Positions 1 to 9,796 of a DNA stretch of 64,000 nt are shown piece by piece (positions within the stretch are counted from its first letter, which is position 1; each line of letters opens with the position of its first letter). The stretch spans positions 268,992 through 332,991 of the forward strand of contig JAHCHL010000001.1 of the NCBI GenBank assembly GCA_026129745.1. Reading direction: 5' to 3'. A program made the translations under genes and the position numbers. The notes beneath the pieces are model-generated. The model did not search any database and had not been told where the DNA came from. It worked only from the letters and a program-made list of their open reading frames with translations. The stretch is from Fimbriimonadales bacterium (GTDB lineage: Bacteria > Armatimonadota > Fimbriimonadia > Fimbriimonadales > ATM1).

Positions 1-36
1 TGCCCCGACAACGATGATCATTGCCAGCCGTCTCAT
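1..36 (-). CDS. 5' end of a gene downstream of gatB (partial, runs off the window)
   Basis: On the minus strand an ATG overlaps the gatB stop as ATGA and opens a frame reading [12 protein letters not shown] before the window edge. A second in-frame ATG lies at 21-19. The start is hydrophobic with two Arg, so it could be a signal or anchor sequence, or the first strand of a Rossmann fold. The 4-base overlap suggests translational coupling to gatB. Twelve residues do not allow a function to be assigned. Confidence 0.5.
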   Translation of the reverse strand, partial: MRRLAMIIVVGA

Positions 37-1475
37 CGCTCGAGTTCCTCGGTCATTACTCTGCTCACGATCTCAGGATTCGCTTTGCCTTGTGTCTTCT
101 TCATCACTTGTCCTATTAGGAAGCCTTGGATGTTCGTCTTGCCTTCCTTATACTTTTGGACGGCGTCGGGGTTCTGATTCATCGCCTCTTTTACGGCTTT
201 CCGAATTTCAGACTCGTCCGTTAGCTGCTCCAAGCCCTCTCTCTTGACGATGTCAGAAGGCTTTTCGCCGGTCTTGAACGACTGCTCAAAGATCTCCTTC
301 GCTTGTTTTCCATTGATGCGGTTGGATTCGAGGAGCGCCACAAGGTCGACAATGTGCGCGGGCGAGACAGAGGACTCTCTGGCAGGCAAGCCTTCCTCGT
401 TGAGCATTGCAAGGAAATCGCCATTCATCCAGTTGCAGATCAGCTTTGGGGAGCCGCCAAGTGAAACTGCCTCGTCGAAGTATTCCGCCCAGCCTGGATC
501 GTCTGTAATCAGCAGCGACGCGTCGTATGCACTGAGCCCAAGCTGTCGGATATATCGCTTTCTCCTCTGCAGCGGTAGTTCCGGCAAAGCAGCGCGGAGG
601 CCTTCGATGTACTCTTCATCGAAAACCATCGGAGGTAGGTCCGGATCGGGGAAATATCTGTAGTCGTGCTCACGCTCCTTTTTGCGCATCGGGTAACTAA
701 TTTGTCGCCCTTCATCCCAGCCGCGCGTCTCTTGATGCAGCTCACCGCCGTTGTCGATTGTTGAGATCATCCGCTCGGCTTCATGCTGGATTCCAATAGA
801 CACGGCTTTGAAAGATCCGAGGTTCTTAAGTTCAGTCTTTGTTCCGAGCTTGTCGGATCCTTCCGGTGCGACAGAGATGTTCGGCTCGCATCGAAAGCTT
901 CCCTGTTCCATCTTTCCATCGGACGCGCCGAGGTGGATGAGAGTTAGCCTGAGATAGTGAAGGTATTCGCGCGCTTCGTCGGGCGTATGAATGTCGGGCG
1001 GGAACGCGGTGACTATCTCCATCAGCGGCACGCCGGCTCTATTGAAGTCGACGCCCGCTTTTCCGCCTGGCAGGTGCATCAGCTTTCCGGTGTCTTCTTC
1101 CAAATGCACCCTTTGAATGCTGACCTTGTTTTCACCATCTTCTGAAGGTATCTCGATCCAGCCGTGATATCCGATCGGGTTCGTTTCTCCGTACTGGCTG
1201 ATTTGATAGCCCTTCGGCAAATCGGGATAGAAGTAGTTCTTTCGGTGAAATACGCTCCACATCGCAATTTGGCAGTTGAGCGCGAGCGCGGTCCTGACCA
1301 CATGCTCAACCGCTTGCCGGTTGATAACCGGCAGACTCCCCGGCAGCCCCAAACACACCGGACAGACGCGCGTATTCACCTCGCCGCCAAACGCGTTCGG
1401 GCACCGGCAGAACATCTTCGTCTTGGTGAGAAGCTCCGCGTGGACCTCCATGCCCACGCTCGTCACATAGCGCAT
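33..1475 (-). CDS. gatB: Aspartyl/glutamyl-tRNA(Asn/Gln) amidotransferase subunit B
   Basis: This is the tRNA-binding subunit of the GatCAB complex, which converts Glu-tRNA(Gln) or Asp-tRNA(Asn) to the amidated form in the cytoplasm. The N-terminus has the family features [16 protein letters not shown] and the paired CRCP / CPVCLGLPG cysteines that bind zinc. The middle has the YFPDPDLPP stretch. The C-terminus is the YqeY-like tail ending in an [16 protein letters not shown] helix. At 480 aa it is full length. The open frame extends upstream to 1565, but those 30 residues do not look conserved and the family begins at [12 protein letters not shown], so I use the ATG at 1475. No strong Shine-Dalgarno is visible there. 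gatA and gatC are not in the window. Confidence 0.95.
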   Translation of the reverse strand: MRYVTSVGMEVHAELLTKTKMFCRCPNAFGGEVNTRVCPVCLGLPGSLPVINRQAVEHVVRTALALNCQIAMWSVFHRKNYFYPDLPKGYQISQYGETNPIGYHGWIEIPSEDGENKVSIQRVHLEEDTGKLMHLPGGKAGVDFNRAGVPLMEIVTAFPPDIHTPDEAREYLHYLRLTLIHLGASDGKMEQGSFRCEPNISVAPEGSDKLGTKTELKNLGSFKAVSIGIQHEAERMISTIDNGGELHQETRGWDEGRQISYPMRKKEREHDYRYFPDPDLPPMVFDEEYIEGLRAALPELPLQRRKRYIRQLGLSAYDASLLITDDPGWAEYFDEAVSLGGSPKLICNWMNGDFLAMLNEEGLPARESSVSPAHIVDLVALLESNRINGKQAKEIFEQSFKTGEKPSDIVKREGLEQLTDESEIRKAVKEAMNQNPDAVQKYKEGKTNIQGFLIGQVMKKTQGKANPEIVSRVMTEELER

Positions 1476-1586
1476 CGAGGGGATTTTGGCATGGGAAGCG
1501 CAAAGAAACTGCAAACTGCGATGGAAAGTTGGTCTAAGATTGATCGACGCGGTCATCGCGGACAACTATCGCACGGAGGTAGAACA

Positions 1587-2263
1587 ATGACTATAAGGCA
1601 ATATGCCATGTTTGGAATTGGCCTAATTCTGGTTTCAGCATCCTGGGCTCAAACTCCAGGTACCAGGACCTACTTGACCGGAGCAAACTCGCTTTTCGGA
1701 CCAACTGGGCTCATTGTAATCCCAACTGCTTATACTGTTGAAAACAACACATTCGCCGTAAGTGGATCTTACGGGAAAGACATTCGCGGCCCGGCTGCCA
1801 ATTTCGGATTTCTCCAGTACATCGAAATCGGTGCCGCTTTTATGGATCGTGAAGGGGCCCCCCTAACAAAGCTATTGCTAACGGCAAGGTGACTATTCTG
1901 CCGCAGAATTTCAAGAACTTTGAAATTGGCATCGGAGTAATCGACGCATTCGATGCGATCGAAAGGACATTGTATCTGGTCGGTAGTGCAGATTTCATTC
2001 CACCAAACATTGCAAGTCCAGTCGAAGGCAGTCCAGCAATTGGCCTAAAGGTTCATGCAGGACTCGGTACTGGAATGTTCAGCGAAGAACTGTTTGCTGG
2101 CGGAGAACTGTTCTTTGGCAACAAGGTAAGCGTCATCGGAGAATGGGACACGAAGAATGTCAATGGCGCAATCCGATACTCTCCAAATGACCATATTCGA
2201 ATCCAAGCTGGTTTCATGAAAACGAACCTCTTCTTCGGGATCACAGGAAAGTTCCGGATGTGA
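1587..2263 (+). pseudogene. Secreted outer-membrane beta-barrel-like protein, interrupted by a frameshift
   Basis: An ATG at 1587 follows a good GGAGGT site (1575-1580) and encodes a signal peptide cleaved near SWAQ. The mature part is rich in short alternating strands with Gly and aromatic residues (GPTGLIVIPTAYT, AVSGSYG), like YjbH-type or other barrel proteins. The first frame stops at 1892, but the next frame, read from about 1856, continues the protein smoothly (PPNKAIANGKV...) to 2263 and ends in strand-like residues. The break falls in the run GGGGCCCCCC at 1854-1863, so either one base was gained or lost or the assembly has an indel there. The repaired product would be about 225 aa. 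Its function is unknown, and barrel assignment is an inference from composition. Confidence 0.6.
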
Positions 2264-2269
2264 GATGTC

Positions 2270-2295
2270 TCCTGCCGACCATTGGGTCGGCAGGA
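2270..2295 (+). terminator. Hairpin after the frameshifted barrel gene
   Basis: An 11-bp perfect stem (TCCTGCCGACC / GGTCGGCAGGA) with a 4-base loop lies 7 bases after the stop at 2263. The following T-tract is weak, so termination may be inefficient or need a factor. Confidence 0.6.
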
Positions 2296-2404
2296 CCTAT
2301 TCTCAGATAGCTCCTTTCAAAAAGATAGGGCTAAGACGAGTTCGTATTGTTCGGCTGCAGCATTGCAAACCAAGTGCTTCTTTCTGTAAAGTAACTCCCT
2401 CGCT

Positions 2405-4057
2405 ATGACAACAGACCGACTTGAAACGCTGTTTTCGGAGGATTGGGAGTGGCGTATGCGGCAGTATCCGGAACGTGCCTCGTTTTTTGGCGACAAGCGG
2501 TACCGAGATCGAGTCACCGACCACAGCATCGAGGCCATCGAGCGAAGATACGACGAGCTGACCGCAAGGAAGTCGGCAGCGGAAGCAATCAGCGAAAGCG
2601 GTCTATCTCAAGAAGACAGACTGAATCGACGCGTTTTTTTGCGAATGCTTTCCGATGAGATCGACGGCCGGCCCTTTCGCGATTACTTGCTCCCAATTCA
2701 AGCGAGATCTGGGCCGCAGTTCTACGGCGACATTGCTCGCAATCTAAGATTCGAGACAGACGACGACTACGAAGCGTGGCTATCGAGAATGGCGCAGTTC
2801 CCTAAGATGATCGACCAAGTGATCGATCTGCTGCGTGAAGGAATCGCAAGCGGAATCGTTCATCCAAAAGTCGTCATGCAGCGCGTTCCAACGCAATTGA
2901 AGAAACAATTGGAGACAGATCCAACAGAGTCTGCATTCTTCGTACCATTTGTTAACAAGACTAATTTCGCAGTTCGGGCTGAATCGTGCATTCAACAGCA
3001 TATCAAACCTTCTTTCCTGAACTTGCACGACTATTTCGTCTCAGAGTACCTTCCCAATTGCTTGGATGATGTTGGTGTTTGGCAACTTCCACAAGGCGAA
3101 GAGCGCTATGCCTATGCGATTCGAGAACAAACGACAACAAATCTCTCGGCTAAAGAGATTCATAAAATCGGTTTAGAGCAGGTTCAGCTCTTGCGAGAAC
3201 GAATGGAGAACTGCAAAGTTCGGGCACGTTTCGATGGCACACTCGACGAGTTCTTTCAGTTCTTGCGAACAGATCCACAGTTTTTTTATAAGACTGGCGA
3301 GGAGCTGCTCACAGCTTATCGTGCGATGGCAAAGGAAATCGACTTGCAGCTCGTCAAAGTGTTCTCTAAGCTGCCTCGAACACCGTATGGCGTTACGCCG
3401 ATTCCCATGGAGTCCGCACCGGACACAACGACTGCCTATTACATGCCGCTCGCTGTCGACGGCTCACGTGCCGGCCAACACTTCGTGAACTTGTACAAGC
3501 CTGAAACAAGGCCCAAATGGGAGATGATGACGCTCTCTTTGCACGAAGCCGTTCCCGGACATCACTTGCAGATCGCCTACGCGACTGAACTAGGAGACAT
3601 GCCTGAGTTTCGCAAGCACGGCCACTTTACTGGTTACATAGAAGGATGGGCGATGCATGCGGAGACGCTTGGCTACGACATGGGGTTCTTCGATAATCCC
3701 TACTATGAATTCGGACATCTCACTTACATGATGTGGCGTGCAGTTCGTTTGGTCGTCGACACCGGAATCCATGCGTTCCGATGGAAACGAGAACAGGCCA
3801 TCGAATACTTCATGCAGAATGCCGCAAAGCAAGAACATGACGTCATCAATGAGATAGACCGTTACATCGTTTGGCCCGCACAAGCGCTGGCATACAAGAT
3901 TGGATATTTGAAAGTCAAAAAGTTGAAAGAACGGGCGCTAAAAGCCGGAAAGACAATTAAGCAGTTTCATAAATCGATACTGGATCTCGGCCCGCTTCCG
4001 TTGGACATCCTGGAGAACGAGATGAACCTTTGGATTGCAAACCCAGACCAGGCGTGA
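2405..4057 (+). CDS. DUF885 family metallopeptidase-like protein
   Basis: A 550-aa soluble protein without a signal peptide. It carries the DUF885 hallmark HEAVPGHH at residues 380-387, a zinc-peptidase-like motif, followed by the conserved EGWAMHAE segment. The family is annotated as putative metallo-carboxypeptidase or dipeptidase, with substrate unknown. There is no Shine-Dalgarno. TTGCAA-N18-TAAAGT lies just upstream, with the hexamer ending about 10-12 bases before the ATG, so the mRNA may be nearly leaderless. It converges on nuoF with a 9-base gap, where a small GTGACC/GGTCAC hairpin (4054-4070) includes both stop codons. Confidence 0.85.
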   Translation: MTTDRLETLFSEDWEWRMRQYPERASFFGDKRYRDRVTDHSIEAIERRYDELTARKSAAEAISESGLSQEDRLNRRVFLRMLSDEIDGRPFRDYLLPIQARSGPQFYGDIARNLRFETDDDYEAWLSRMAQFPKMIDQVIDLLREGIASGIVHPKVVMQRVPTQLKKQLETDPTESAFFVPFVNKTNFAVRAESCIQQHIKPSFLNLHDYFVSEYLPNCLDDVGVWQLPQGEERYAYAIREQTTTNLSAKEIHKIGLEQVQLLRERMENCKVRARFDGTLDEFFQFLRTDPQFFYKTGEELLTAYRAMAKEIDLQLVKVFSKLPRTPYGVTPIPMESAPDTTTAYYMPLAVDGSRAGQHFVNLYKPETRPKWEMMTLSLHEAVPGHHLQIAYATELGDMPEFRKHGHFTGYIEGWAMHAETLGYDMGFFDNPYYEFGHLTYMMWRAVRLVVDTGIHAFRWKREQAIEYFMQNAAKQEHDVINEIDRYIVWPAQALAYKIGYLKVKKLKERALKAGKTIKQFHKSILDLGPLPLDILENEMNLWIANPDQA

Positions 4058-4066
4058 CCGGTCAGG

Positions 4067-5395
4067 TCACACCTTGGCAGGAGTCAATGGCTCCGGCGCC
4101 ATTCGCCGATATTCTGGACCATCGACAATTGAGTGCCCATGGCGGATGAAGTACTCGAACTCCTCCGGAAACACTTTGAGCGCCCCCGCAACAGGCCACG
4201 CAGCAGCATCGCCCAAACCGCAAAAAGAGCGTCCGTCGATCTGTGAACAGATCTCTTTTAGCAATTCGATGTCTTCCATTCTTCCGCCGCCCTTTCGAAT
4301 GCGATCCAGAATTTGCTCCATCCATGCGGTTCCTTCACGGCACGGCGTACATTTGCCGCACGACTCTCGAGCATAGAACAACGCCGTTCGCCAAATGAAG
4401 GTGACAATGCAGGTGTGCTCATTGAGAAACATGCATCCGCCTGAACCGACCATGCTCCCAGCATCGACCATTTCTTCGTAACCGATCACTGCATTCATCG
4501 TCTGCTCGGCATTCAAGATCGGCACCGACGATCCACCGGGCACGCAAGCTTTCAAGGTGCCTCCCTTCATTCCGCCCGCCATCTCCAAAAGCTCAGCGAG
4601 CGTCGTTCCAAACTCTATTTCATAGTTTCCCGGCCTGTTCACGTGACCTGAAACGCTGAAAATCTTCGTGCCGCGCGAATTCTTCGTCGATGCGCCAAGC
4701 GTCGCATACCACTCACCGCCGTTGACGAGGATATACGGTGCACAGGCATACGTTTCGACGTTGTTGATGACAGTCGGACAATCCCAAAGCCCTGCGACTG
4801 TTGGCAGCGGCGCGTGCGGAAACTTGAGTCTGGGCATTCCTCTTTCGCCCATCAGGCTGCTCATAAGCGCACTCTCTTCTCCGCACTCATACGAACCTGC
4901 TCCGAGGTGCACGTACATATCGAAGTTCCAACCCGTGCCTTGTATGTTCTTGCCGAGAAATCCAGCCTCATACGCTTCGTCGATCGCTTTCTTCACCGCA
5001 CGGGCACAGTCGACGAATTCACCGCGAATATAGACATAGCCGACATCGCCTTGAGTCGCCCAACCCGCGATGATCATCCCTTCGATCATCAAGTGCGGCG
5101 TGTTTTCCATCAGCTCCTTGTCTTTGAAGGTCCCCGGCTCACCTTCGTCTGCATTGCACAGGATGTAGTGTGGCTTCGTCTTCTCCTTTTCAATGCCATT
5201 CCATTTGATCCATGTAGGAAAGCCCGCTCCGCCTCGCCCGCGCAGGCCACTTGCTTTGATTTCGTCGATAACTGCTTGGCGATCCATGCTGAGGGCCTTT
5301 TTCAGGCCTGCATAGCCTCCCTTGTCCATGTAGCCTTGGATGGAGCGATAGGCCGCGTCGCCTGAGTGTTTGAGGAGAAGTCGGGTTTCGGGCAT
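4067..5395 (-). CDS. nuoF: NADH-quinone oxidoreductase subunit F (NADH-binding)
   Basis: This subunit of the complex I peripheral arm binds NADH and FMN and carries the N3 [4Fe-4S] cluster. Visible signatures are the NADH-site glycine loop GRGGAGFPT, the FMN-site NADEGEPGTFKD, and the cluster ligands in SCGKCTPCREGT with the later Cys in SFCGLGDAA. Length (443 aa) is normal. I use the ATG at 5395 (MPETRLLLKH); the frame extends to 5434 but that would overlap the divergent gene's start. No nuoE, nuoG or other nuo gene flanks it, which is unusual for complex I. Confidence 0.93.
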   Translation of the reverse strand: MPETRLLLKHSGDAAYRSIQGYMDKGGYAGLKKALSMDRQAVIDEIKASGLRGRGGAGFPTWIKWNGIEKEKTKPHYILCNADEGEPGTFKDKELMENTPHLMIEGMIIAGWATQGDVGYVYIRGEFVDCARAVKKAIDEAYEAGFLGKNIQGTGWNFDMYVHLGAGSYECGEESALMSSLMGERGMPRLKFPHAPLPTVAGLWDCPTVINNVETYACAPYILVNGGEWYATLGASTKNSRGTKIFSVSGHVNRPGNYEIEFGTTLAELLEMAGGMKGGTLKACVPGGSSVPILNAEQTMNAVIGYEEMVDAGSMVGSGGCMFLNEHTCIVTFIWRTALFYARESCGKCTPCREGTAWMEQILDRIRKGGGRMEDIELLKEICSQIDGRSFCGLGDAAAWPVAGALKVFPEEFEYFIRHGHSIVDGPEYRRMAPEPLTPAKV

Positions 5396-5432
5396 TCGTT
5401 CGGCTATTATACGGAAGGAAGCGGAGGTTTTC

Positions 5433-5948
5433 ATGAACTGCCCGGATTGCCGAGTCGAGTTGAAGCGAATCGAACACGCAGCCGCGCATTTGGATGCCTG
5501 CCCAATCTGCGCGGGAATTTGGTTTGAAGAGGACGAGATCCTAACAGTGCAATCCGTGCAAGATGGCCTCCGTTCGCTTGATCAAAAGGTCCAGCCGACC
5601 GGATTCGGGCGCGGTCAAGGGCCGTTCCGGCTGTGCCCAATGTGCGACTCACCTCTGATTCGATACCGTTACCTGTACACTTCGAATGTGGAGCTGGACG
5701 GTTGCGATAGCTGCGGCGGATGCTGGGTCGAGAATGGCGAGCTTTCGGCAATGCAGGAGTTCCTGTTTCGCGAAAGGACCGAAGCGAGTAGCCCAGCAGA
5801 GATGCAGAAACTGTTGATCGGAATGCTCGGCGCAGAACGCGCGAAAAACGACGCAAAAGCGCGAGAGTTCCAACAGAGCATCAAGAGCGCACTGCGTCGC
5901 CGCCAATACCATTGGTGGATCGGATATGGGCAGTTGAAAGATGACTGA
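5433..5948 (+). CDS. Zinc-ribbon (zf-TFIIB type) protein
   Basis: A 171-aa protein with two zinc-ribbon modules. One is at the N-terminus (CPDCRVELKR...CPICAGIW) and the other is around residue 70 (CPMCDSPL...CDSCGGCWVE). The GIWFEEDE and GCWVENGEL tails after each ribbon are typical of the zf-TFIIB family found in many bacteria, whose role is unknown. The C-terminus is helical and charged. The ATG at 5433 has a good GGAGG site at 5423-5427. It is divergent from nuoF with a 37-base gap. Confidence 0.8.
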   Translation: MNCPDCRVELKRIEHAAAHLDACPICAGIWFEEDEILTVQSVQDGLRSLDQKVQPTGFGRGQGPFRLCPMCDSPLIRYRYLYTSNVELDGCDSCGGCWVENGELSAMQEFLFRERTEASSPAEMQKLLIGMLGAERAKNDAKAREFQQSIKSALRRRQYHWWIGYGQLKDD

Positions 5949-6177
5949 GGTAGAGGAAGGGGTTGATTAGGATGTGTCGAGTCCGCGTCTTTCCGAGTCA
6001 CTTTGGCTATTCCTTACTCTACGGCTTCGATGAAATCGCATCGATTGCAATCGCTTTCTCAACACCAAAGTTCCCTTGTCATGATTCCCTCGTTCATCTG
6101 CGCAATGGCCATGGACAGCCGATTGCATCTGGACTCGGAGCAAAAAACATCAACAATCCGTAAGGAAAATAAGCACA

Positions 6178-6882
6178 ATGAATGAAATCACTCGCAGAAA
6201 CCTTATTCTCTCGACGGCGGCGACCATTGGTGGCGCGGCCATGGCTGGAATCCCACGAATCCCGGGGCAACAAGGCCCATATCTTGCTCTTCGCGAGGAG
6301 CCGATTCCTTCTTTGCCCGCAAAAGTCAAAAACACCGAGTCTGTCGGAATCAGCATGAAAACACACGAAGCCCACGAAAAGCTTTGGCAAGGTTATGCGC
6401 GAAAGACGAACGAGATTCGCCAAGTGCTTGCGCAGCTTGCGCCCGATCCGTCGAAAGCGAATCAGATCTACAGCGAGCTGCGTTCGCTCAAAGTGGACTA
6501 CTCGTTCGCTTATCAAGGGCTTATTAACCACAACATCTTCTTCGAAACGATCGGAGGAAGCGGTGGACCTGCGACAGGACGCATCGCAGAATTGATTCGA
6601 GCAACGTATGGCAGTTTCGAGAACTGGGCAGCGGATTGGAAAGCGACCGGGATCGCTGGGCGCGGCTGGGTGTTTCTCGCCTACGATCACTCGAACGGCC
6701 GTGTGTTCAACTATCTCGGCGACGCACAGAACACATTTCCCCTGTGGAATCACACGTGCGTCTTGGCGATGGACGTGTATGAACACGCCTATTTCATCGA
6801 CTTCGCCGAGCGCCGTGCAGCATACATCGATGCGTACATGGAAACCATTGACTGGGAAGCGGTCAACGATCGATTGGTGTAA
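6178..6882 (+). CDS. Tat-exported Fe/Mn superoxide dismutase family protein
   Basis: The C-terminal 170 residues match Fe/Mn superoxide dismutase. The four metal ligands are visible: His in THEAH, His in INHNIFF, and Asp plus His in MDVYEHAYF. In that last motif the usual Trp is Tyr. The N-terminus is a Tat signal (TRRNLIL followed by a hydrophobic Ala/Gly stretch), so the folded enzyme is probably exported, and a tatC gene is in the window. The expected reaction is disproportionation of superoxide outside the cytoplasm. An AAGGAAA ribosome site precedes the ATG. Because the second shell is altered, a non-SOD role is possible. Confidence 0.85.
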   Translation: MNEITRRNLILSTAATIGGAAMAGIPRIPGQQGPYLALREEPIPSLPAKVKNTESVGISMKTHEAHEKLWQGYARKTNEIRQVLAQLAPDPSKANQIYSELRSLKVDYSFAYQGLINHNIFFETIGGSGGPATGRIAELIRATYGSFENWAADWKATGIAGRGWVFLAYDHSNGRVFNYLGDAQNTFPLWNHTCVLAMDVYEHAYFIDFAERRAAYIDAYMETIDWEAVNDRLV

Positions 6883-6907
6883 GCGGTAAACTAATTTGGC
6901 AACAAAT

Positions 6908-6931
6908 ATCGTATTGACATCGTCTTACGAT
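6908..6931. promoter_or_regulatory. Candidate TetR operator overlapping a -35-like hexamer
   Basis: A perfect 6-bp inverted repeat, ATCGTA-N12-TACGAT, lies just upstream of the TetR-family gene and encloses TTGACA at 6914-6919. Its position and symmetry fit an autoregulatory operator. The -10 element is not clear, so this remains a prediction. Confidence 0.45.
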
Positions 6932-6949
6932 GAAGCAGGGAAAGAACCT

Positions 6950-7528
6950 ATGGCAGCGATCATCGAAGCGCCAGCCTCGCAAGAGTTTCGAGAAAAGATC
7001 ATTGAAGCCGCATCGCGGCTATTCCTCAGCAACGGATTTCATGCGTCCGGAGTGGACACCATCGTCGCTGAGGCCGGCGTCGCCAAAATGACGCTTTACA
7101 AGCATTTCAATTCGAAGGAAGCGCTCATCGTCGAGGTCTTGAAAAGGAAAAGCGATGAATGGATGCTTTGGCTACGCGACCGGGTCGACGCGATTGGGGA
7201 CACCCCTAAGCGCAGGGCGCTCGCAGTCTTCGATGCGTTTCAAGAATGGTTCGCCAGACCCGATTTCTGCGGAGACATGTTTCAATGCGCCGCTGCCGAG
7301 TTTTCAGAAACAGACAACCCAGTGCATTTGGCTGCAAGAGCTCACTATGACCGCTTCGAGCTCTACCTATCCGACTTGTGCTTTGCTGCGGGCTGCCGAA
7401 GGCCTGAAGTATCGGGACGAAGGCTCGCAATTATCGCAAGCGGTGCAATCGCTGCGGCGGTGGTAACGCGCAGACCGGAAGTCGCTCGCGAAGCCCGCAA
7501 AGCCGCTAAGTCGATTTTGGACGATTAG
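6950..7528 (+). CDS. TetR/AcrR family transcriptional regulator
   Basis: A 192-aa protein with an N-terminal TetR helix-turn-helix. The segment EKIIEAASRLFLSNGFHASGVDTIVAEAGV is followed by MTLYKHFNSKEAL, the classic recognition helix. The remainder is an all-helical ligand-binding domain with no assignable ligand. An upstream in-frame TTG at 6896 exists, but the ATG at 6950 is preferred because the inverted repeat and TTGACA lie between them and the family begins near here. It follows the SOD-like gene, and the kbl-like gene starts 26 bases later from its own promoter. Confidence 0.88.
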   Translation: MAAIIEAPASQEFREKIIEAASRLFLSNGFHASGVDTIVAEAGVAKMTLYKHFNSKEALIVEVLKRKSDEWMLWLRDRVDAIGDTPKRRALAVFDAFQEWFARPDFCGDMFQCAAAEFSETDNPVHLAARAHYDRFELYLSDLCFAAGCRRPEVSGRRLAIIASGAIAAAVVTRRPEVAREARKAAKSILDD

Positions 7529-7545
7529 GTTTCACCCGGTAGAAT
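7517..7545 (+). promoter_or_regulatory. Sigma-70-type promoter for the glycine C-acetyltransferase-like gene
   Basis: TTGGAC (7517-7522), a 17-base spacer and TAGAAT (7540-7545). The start codon is only 9 bases past the -10, with no Shine-Dalgarno, so the transcript is predicted to be leaderless. The -35 overlaps the end of the TetR gene. Confidence 0.65.
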
Positions 7546-7554
7546 GCCGTTGGC

Positions 7555-8769
<1,215 letters not shown>

Positions 8770-8777
8770 GCGATAGA

Positions 8778-9446
8778 CTATTGGTTCGCTTCCTGGAGCC
8801 TCTTGATGTGGCTATGTTGCTCGTCAATGTACTCCCTCCATGTTAGAAATTTGAACTTCGCAAGCGTTCTATCTTCTGGGATTGCAACACCCTTGACTCC
8901 AGATTCCTCAAGTTCCGGCAGCATTTTCGTAAGTTCAGATGCCCAATACTCATGGCGCTGGATGCCACGCGGCTGAGGCAAATTACTTGGCCATCTCGCT
9001 GCCAGCGTCACTTGAACAACTGGACGAACAAACGTGACAAGCTTGGGTCCGCTATCAGTATCTGCAACGGCGAAGCCAATTCCCACTTCAGCTCCTGCCT
9101 TTGAAACATACATTTGCGTTATGGAAGTCAAGCGTTGGCCTTCAAATTCCTCGATGACAGGTGCTCCCTGTTCCACGAAGTCTTGCCGTTCGGCTCCCCA
9201 AGTACACGCCCAGAATCGCTTCAAACTATCGCTCGTCAAACCACATAACTCGATTTCCTCTTTGCGCAGAAGTTGCAAAATTGTCTCGGCGTCACCCTCT
9301 GCGAATGCACCGAGGGCGACTCTTGCGATTGCCTCCCGACTCGGACTTCGCAGGAGAATGAATGCAACGATCAGTACTATAAGCACTCCGACAGCAGAAA
9401 ACACGATCCAATTTCGGCTCGGAAGCGTTGCTTGTTTGCTACCCAT
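8778..9446 (-). CDS. Membrane-anchored protein of unknown function, last gene of pilin/Cys-rich operon 1
   Basis: A 222-aa protein with a single N-terminal membrane helix (NWIVFSAVGVLIVLIVAFILL) and an extracytoplasmic domain that I do not recognise. A segment like ALGAFAEGDAETILQLL is reminiscent of NTF2-like or DUF4878 helices. The frame is open back to 9731, but the ATG at 9446 overlaps the stop of the upstream Cys-rich gene by 8 bases, which fits translational coupling. Its place in the operon suggests it acts with the pilin-like and Cys-rich proteins at the envelope. Confidence 0.65.
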   Translation of the reverse strand: MGSKQATLPSRNWIVFSAVGVLIVLIVAFILLRSPSREAIARVALGAFAEGDAETILQLLRKEEIELCGLTSDSLKRFWACTWGAERQDFVEQGAPVIEEFEGQRLTSITQMYVSKAGAEVGIGFAVADTDSGPKLVTFVRPVVQVTLAARWPSNLPQPRGIQRHEYWASELTKMLPELEESGVKGVAIPEDRTLAKFKFLTWREYIDEQHSHIKRLQEANQ

Positions 9447-9780
9447 AGCATTTATGATCGTTTCCGCAAACAGACATCCCGGTCCATTCGGCAATGCACT
9501 CAGCTTGCCATTGATTGTTGCAGCATTCCCAGCGGCCAGTGAACTGTCTGCAATCGAACGCAGATTCATAGCAACAGTACCCATACTGCCAGCCCTTCGG
9601 GCCAGCACATGGATTCGATTCTGCGCAGTTCGGTGAACCGCCACAGTTAGGGCCCAATGTCGGCTCCGGAAGGAATCCGCAAACTGGCGGCAACTGCCCT
9701 TCTCCGAAGGTGAAAGCCAGCATGATTGCAAACGGGAAAGAGAATAGAGTTAACTTTGCCCATCTAACTATTGGTTTCAT
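9439..9780 (-). CDS. Exported 12-cysteine protein, operon 1
   Basis: A 113-aa protein with a signal peptide (MKPIVRWAKLTLFSFPFAIMLA) and a short mature domain containing 12 cysteines, including CC pairs in YGYCCYE and WECCNN. An even number of cysteines suggests six disulfides in an exported, structurally rigid domain. The ATG at 9780 has an excellent GGAGGAAGG site. It sits 16 bases after the pilin-like gene and overlaps the next start. A 12-cysteine counterpart is present at 44252-44716 in a similar operon. The function is unknown. Confidence 0.7.
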   Translation of the reverse strand: MKPIVRWAKLTLFSFPFAIMLAFTFGEGQLPPVCGFLPEPTLGPNCGGSPNCAESNPCAGPKGWQYGYCCYESAFDCRQFTGRWECCNNQWQAECIAEWTGMSVCGNDHKCYG

Positions 9781-9796
9781 ATCCTTCCTCCATATT

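Noticed and set aside
1854..1863. Programmed -1 ribosomal frameshifting in the barrel gene.
   Set aside because: No X XXY YYZ slippery heptamer in the zero frame and no downstream pseudoknot seen; an indel in the run is simpler.
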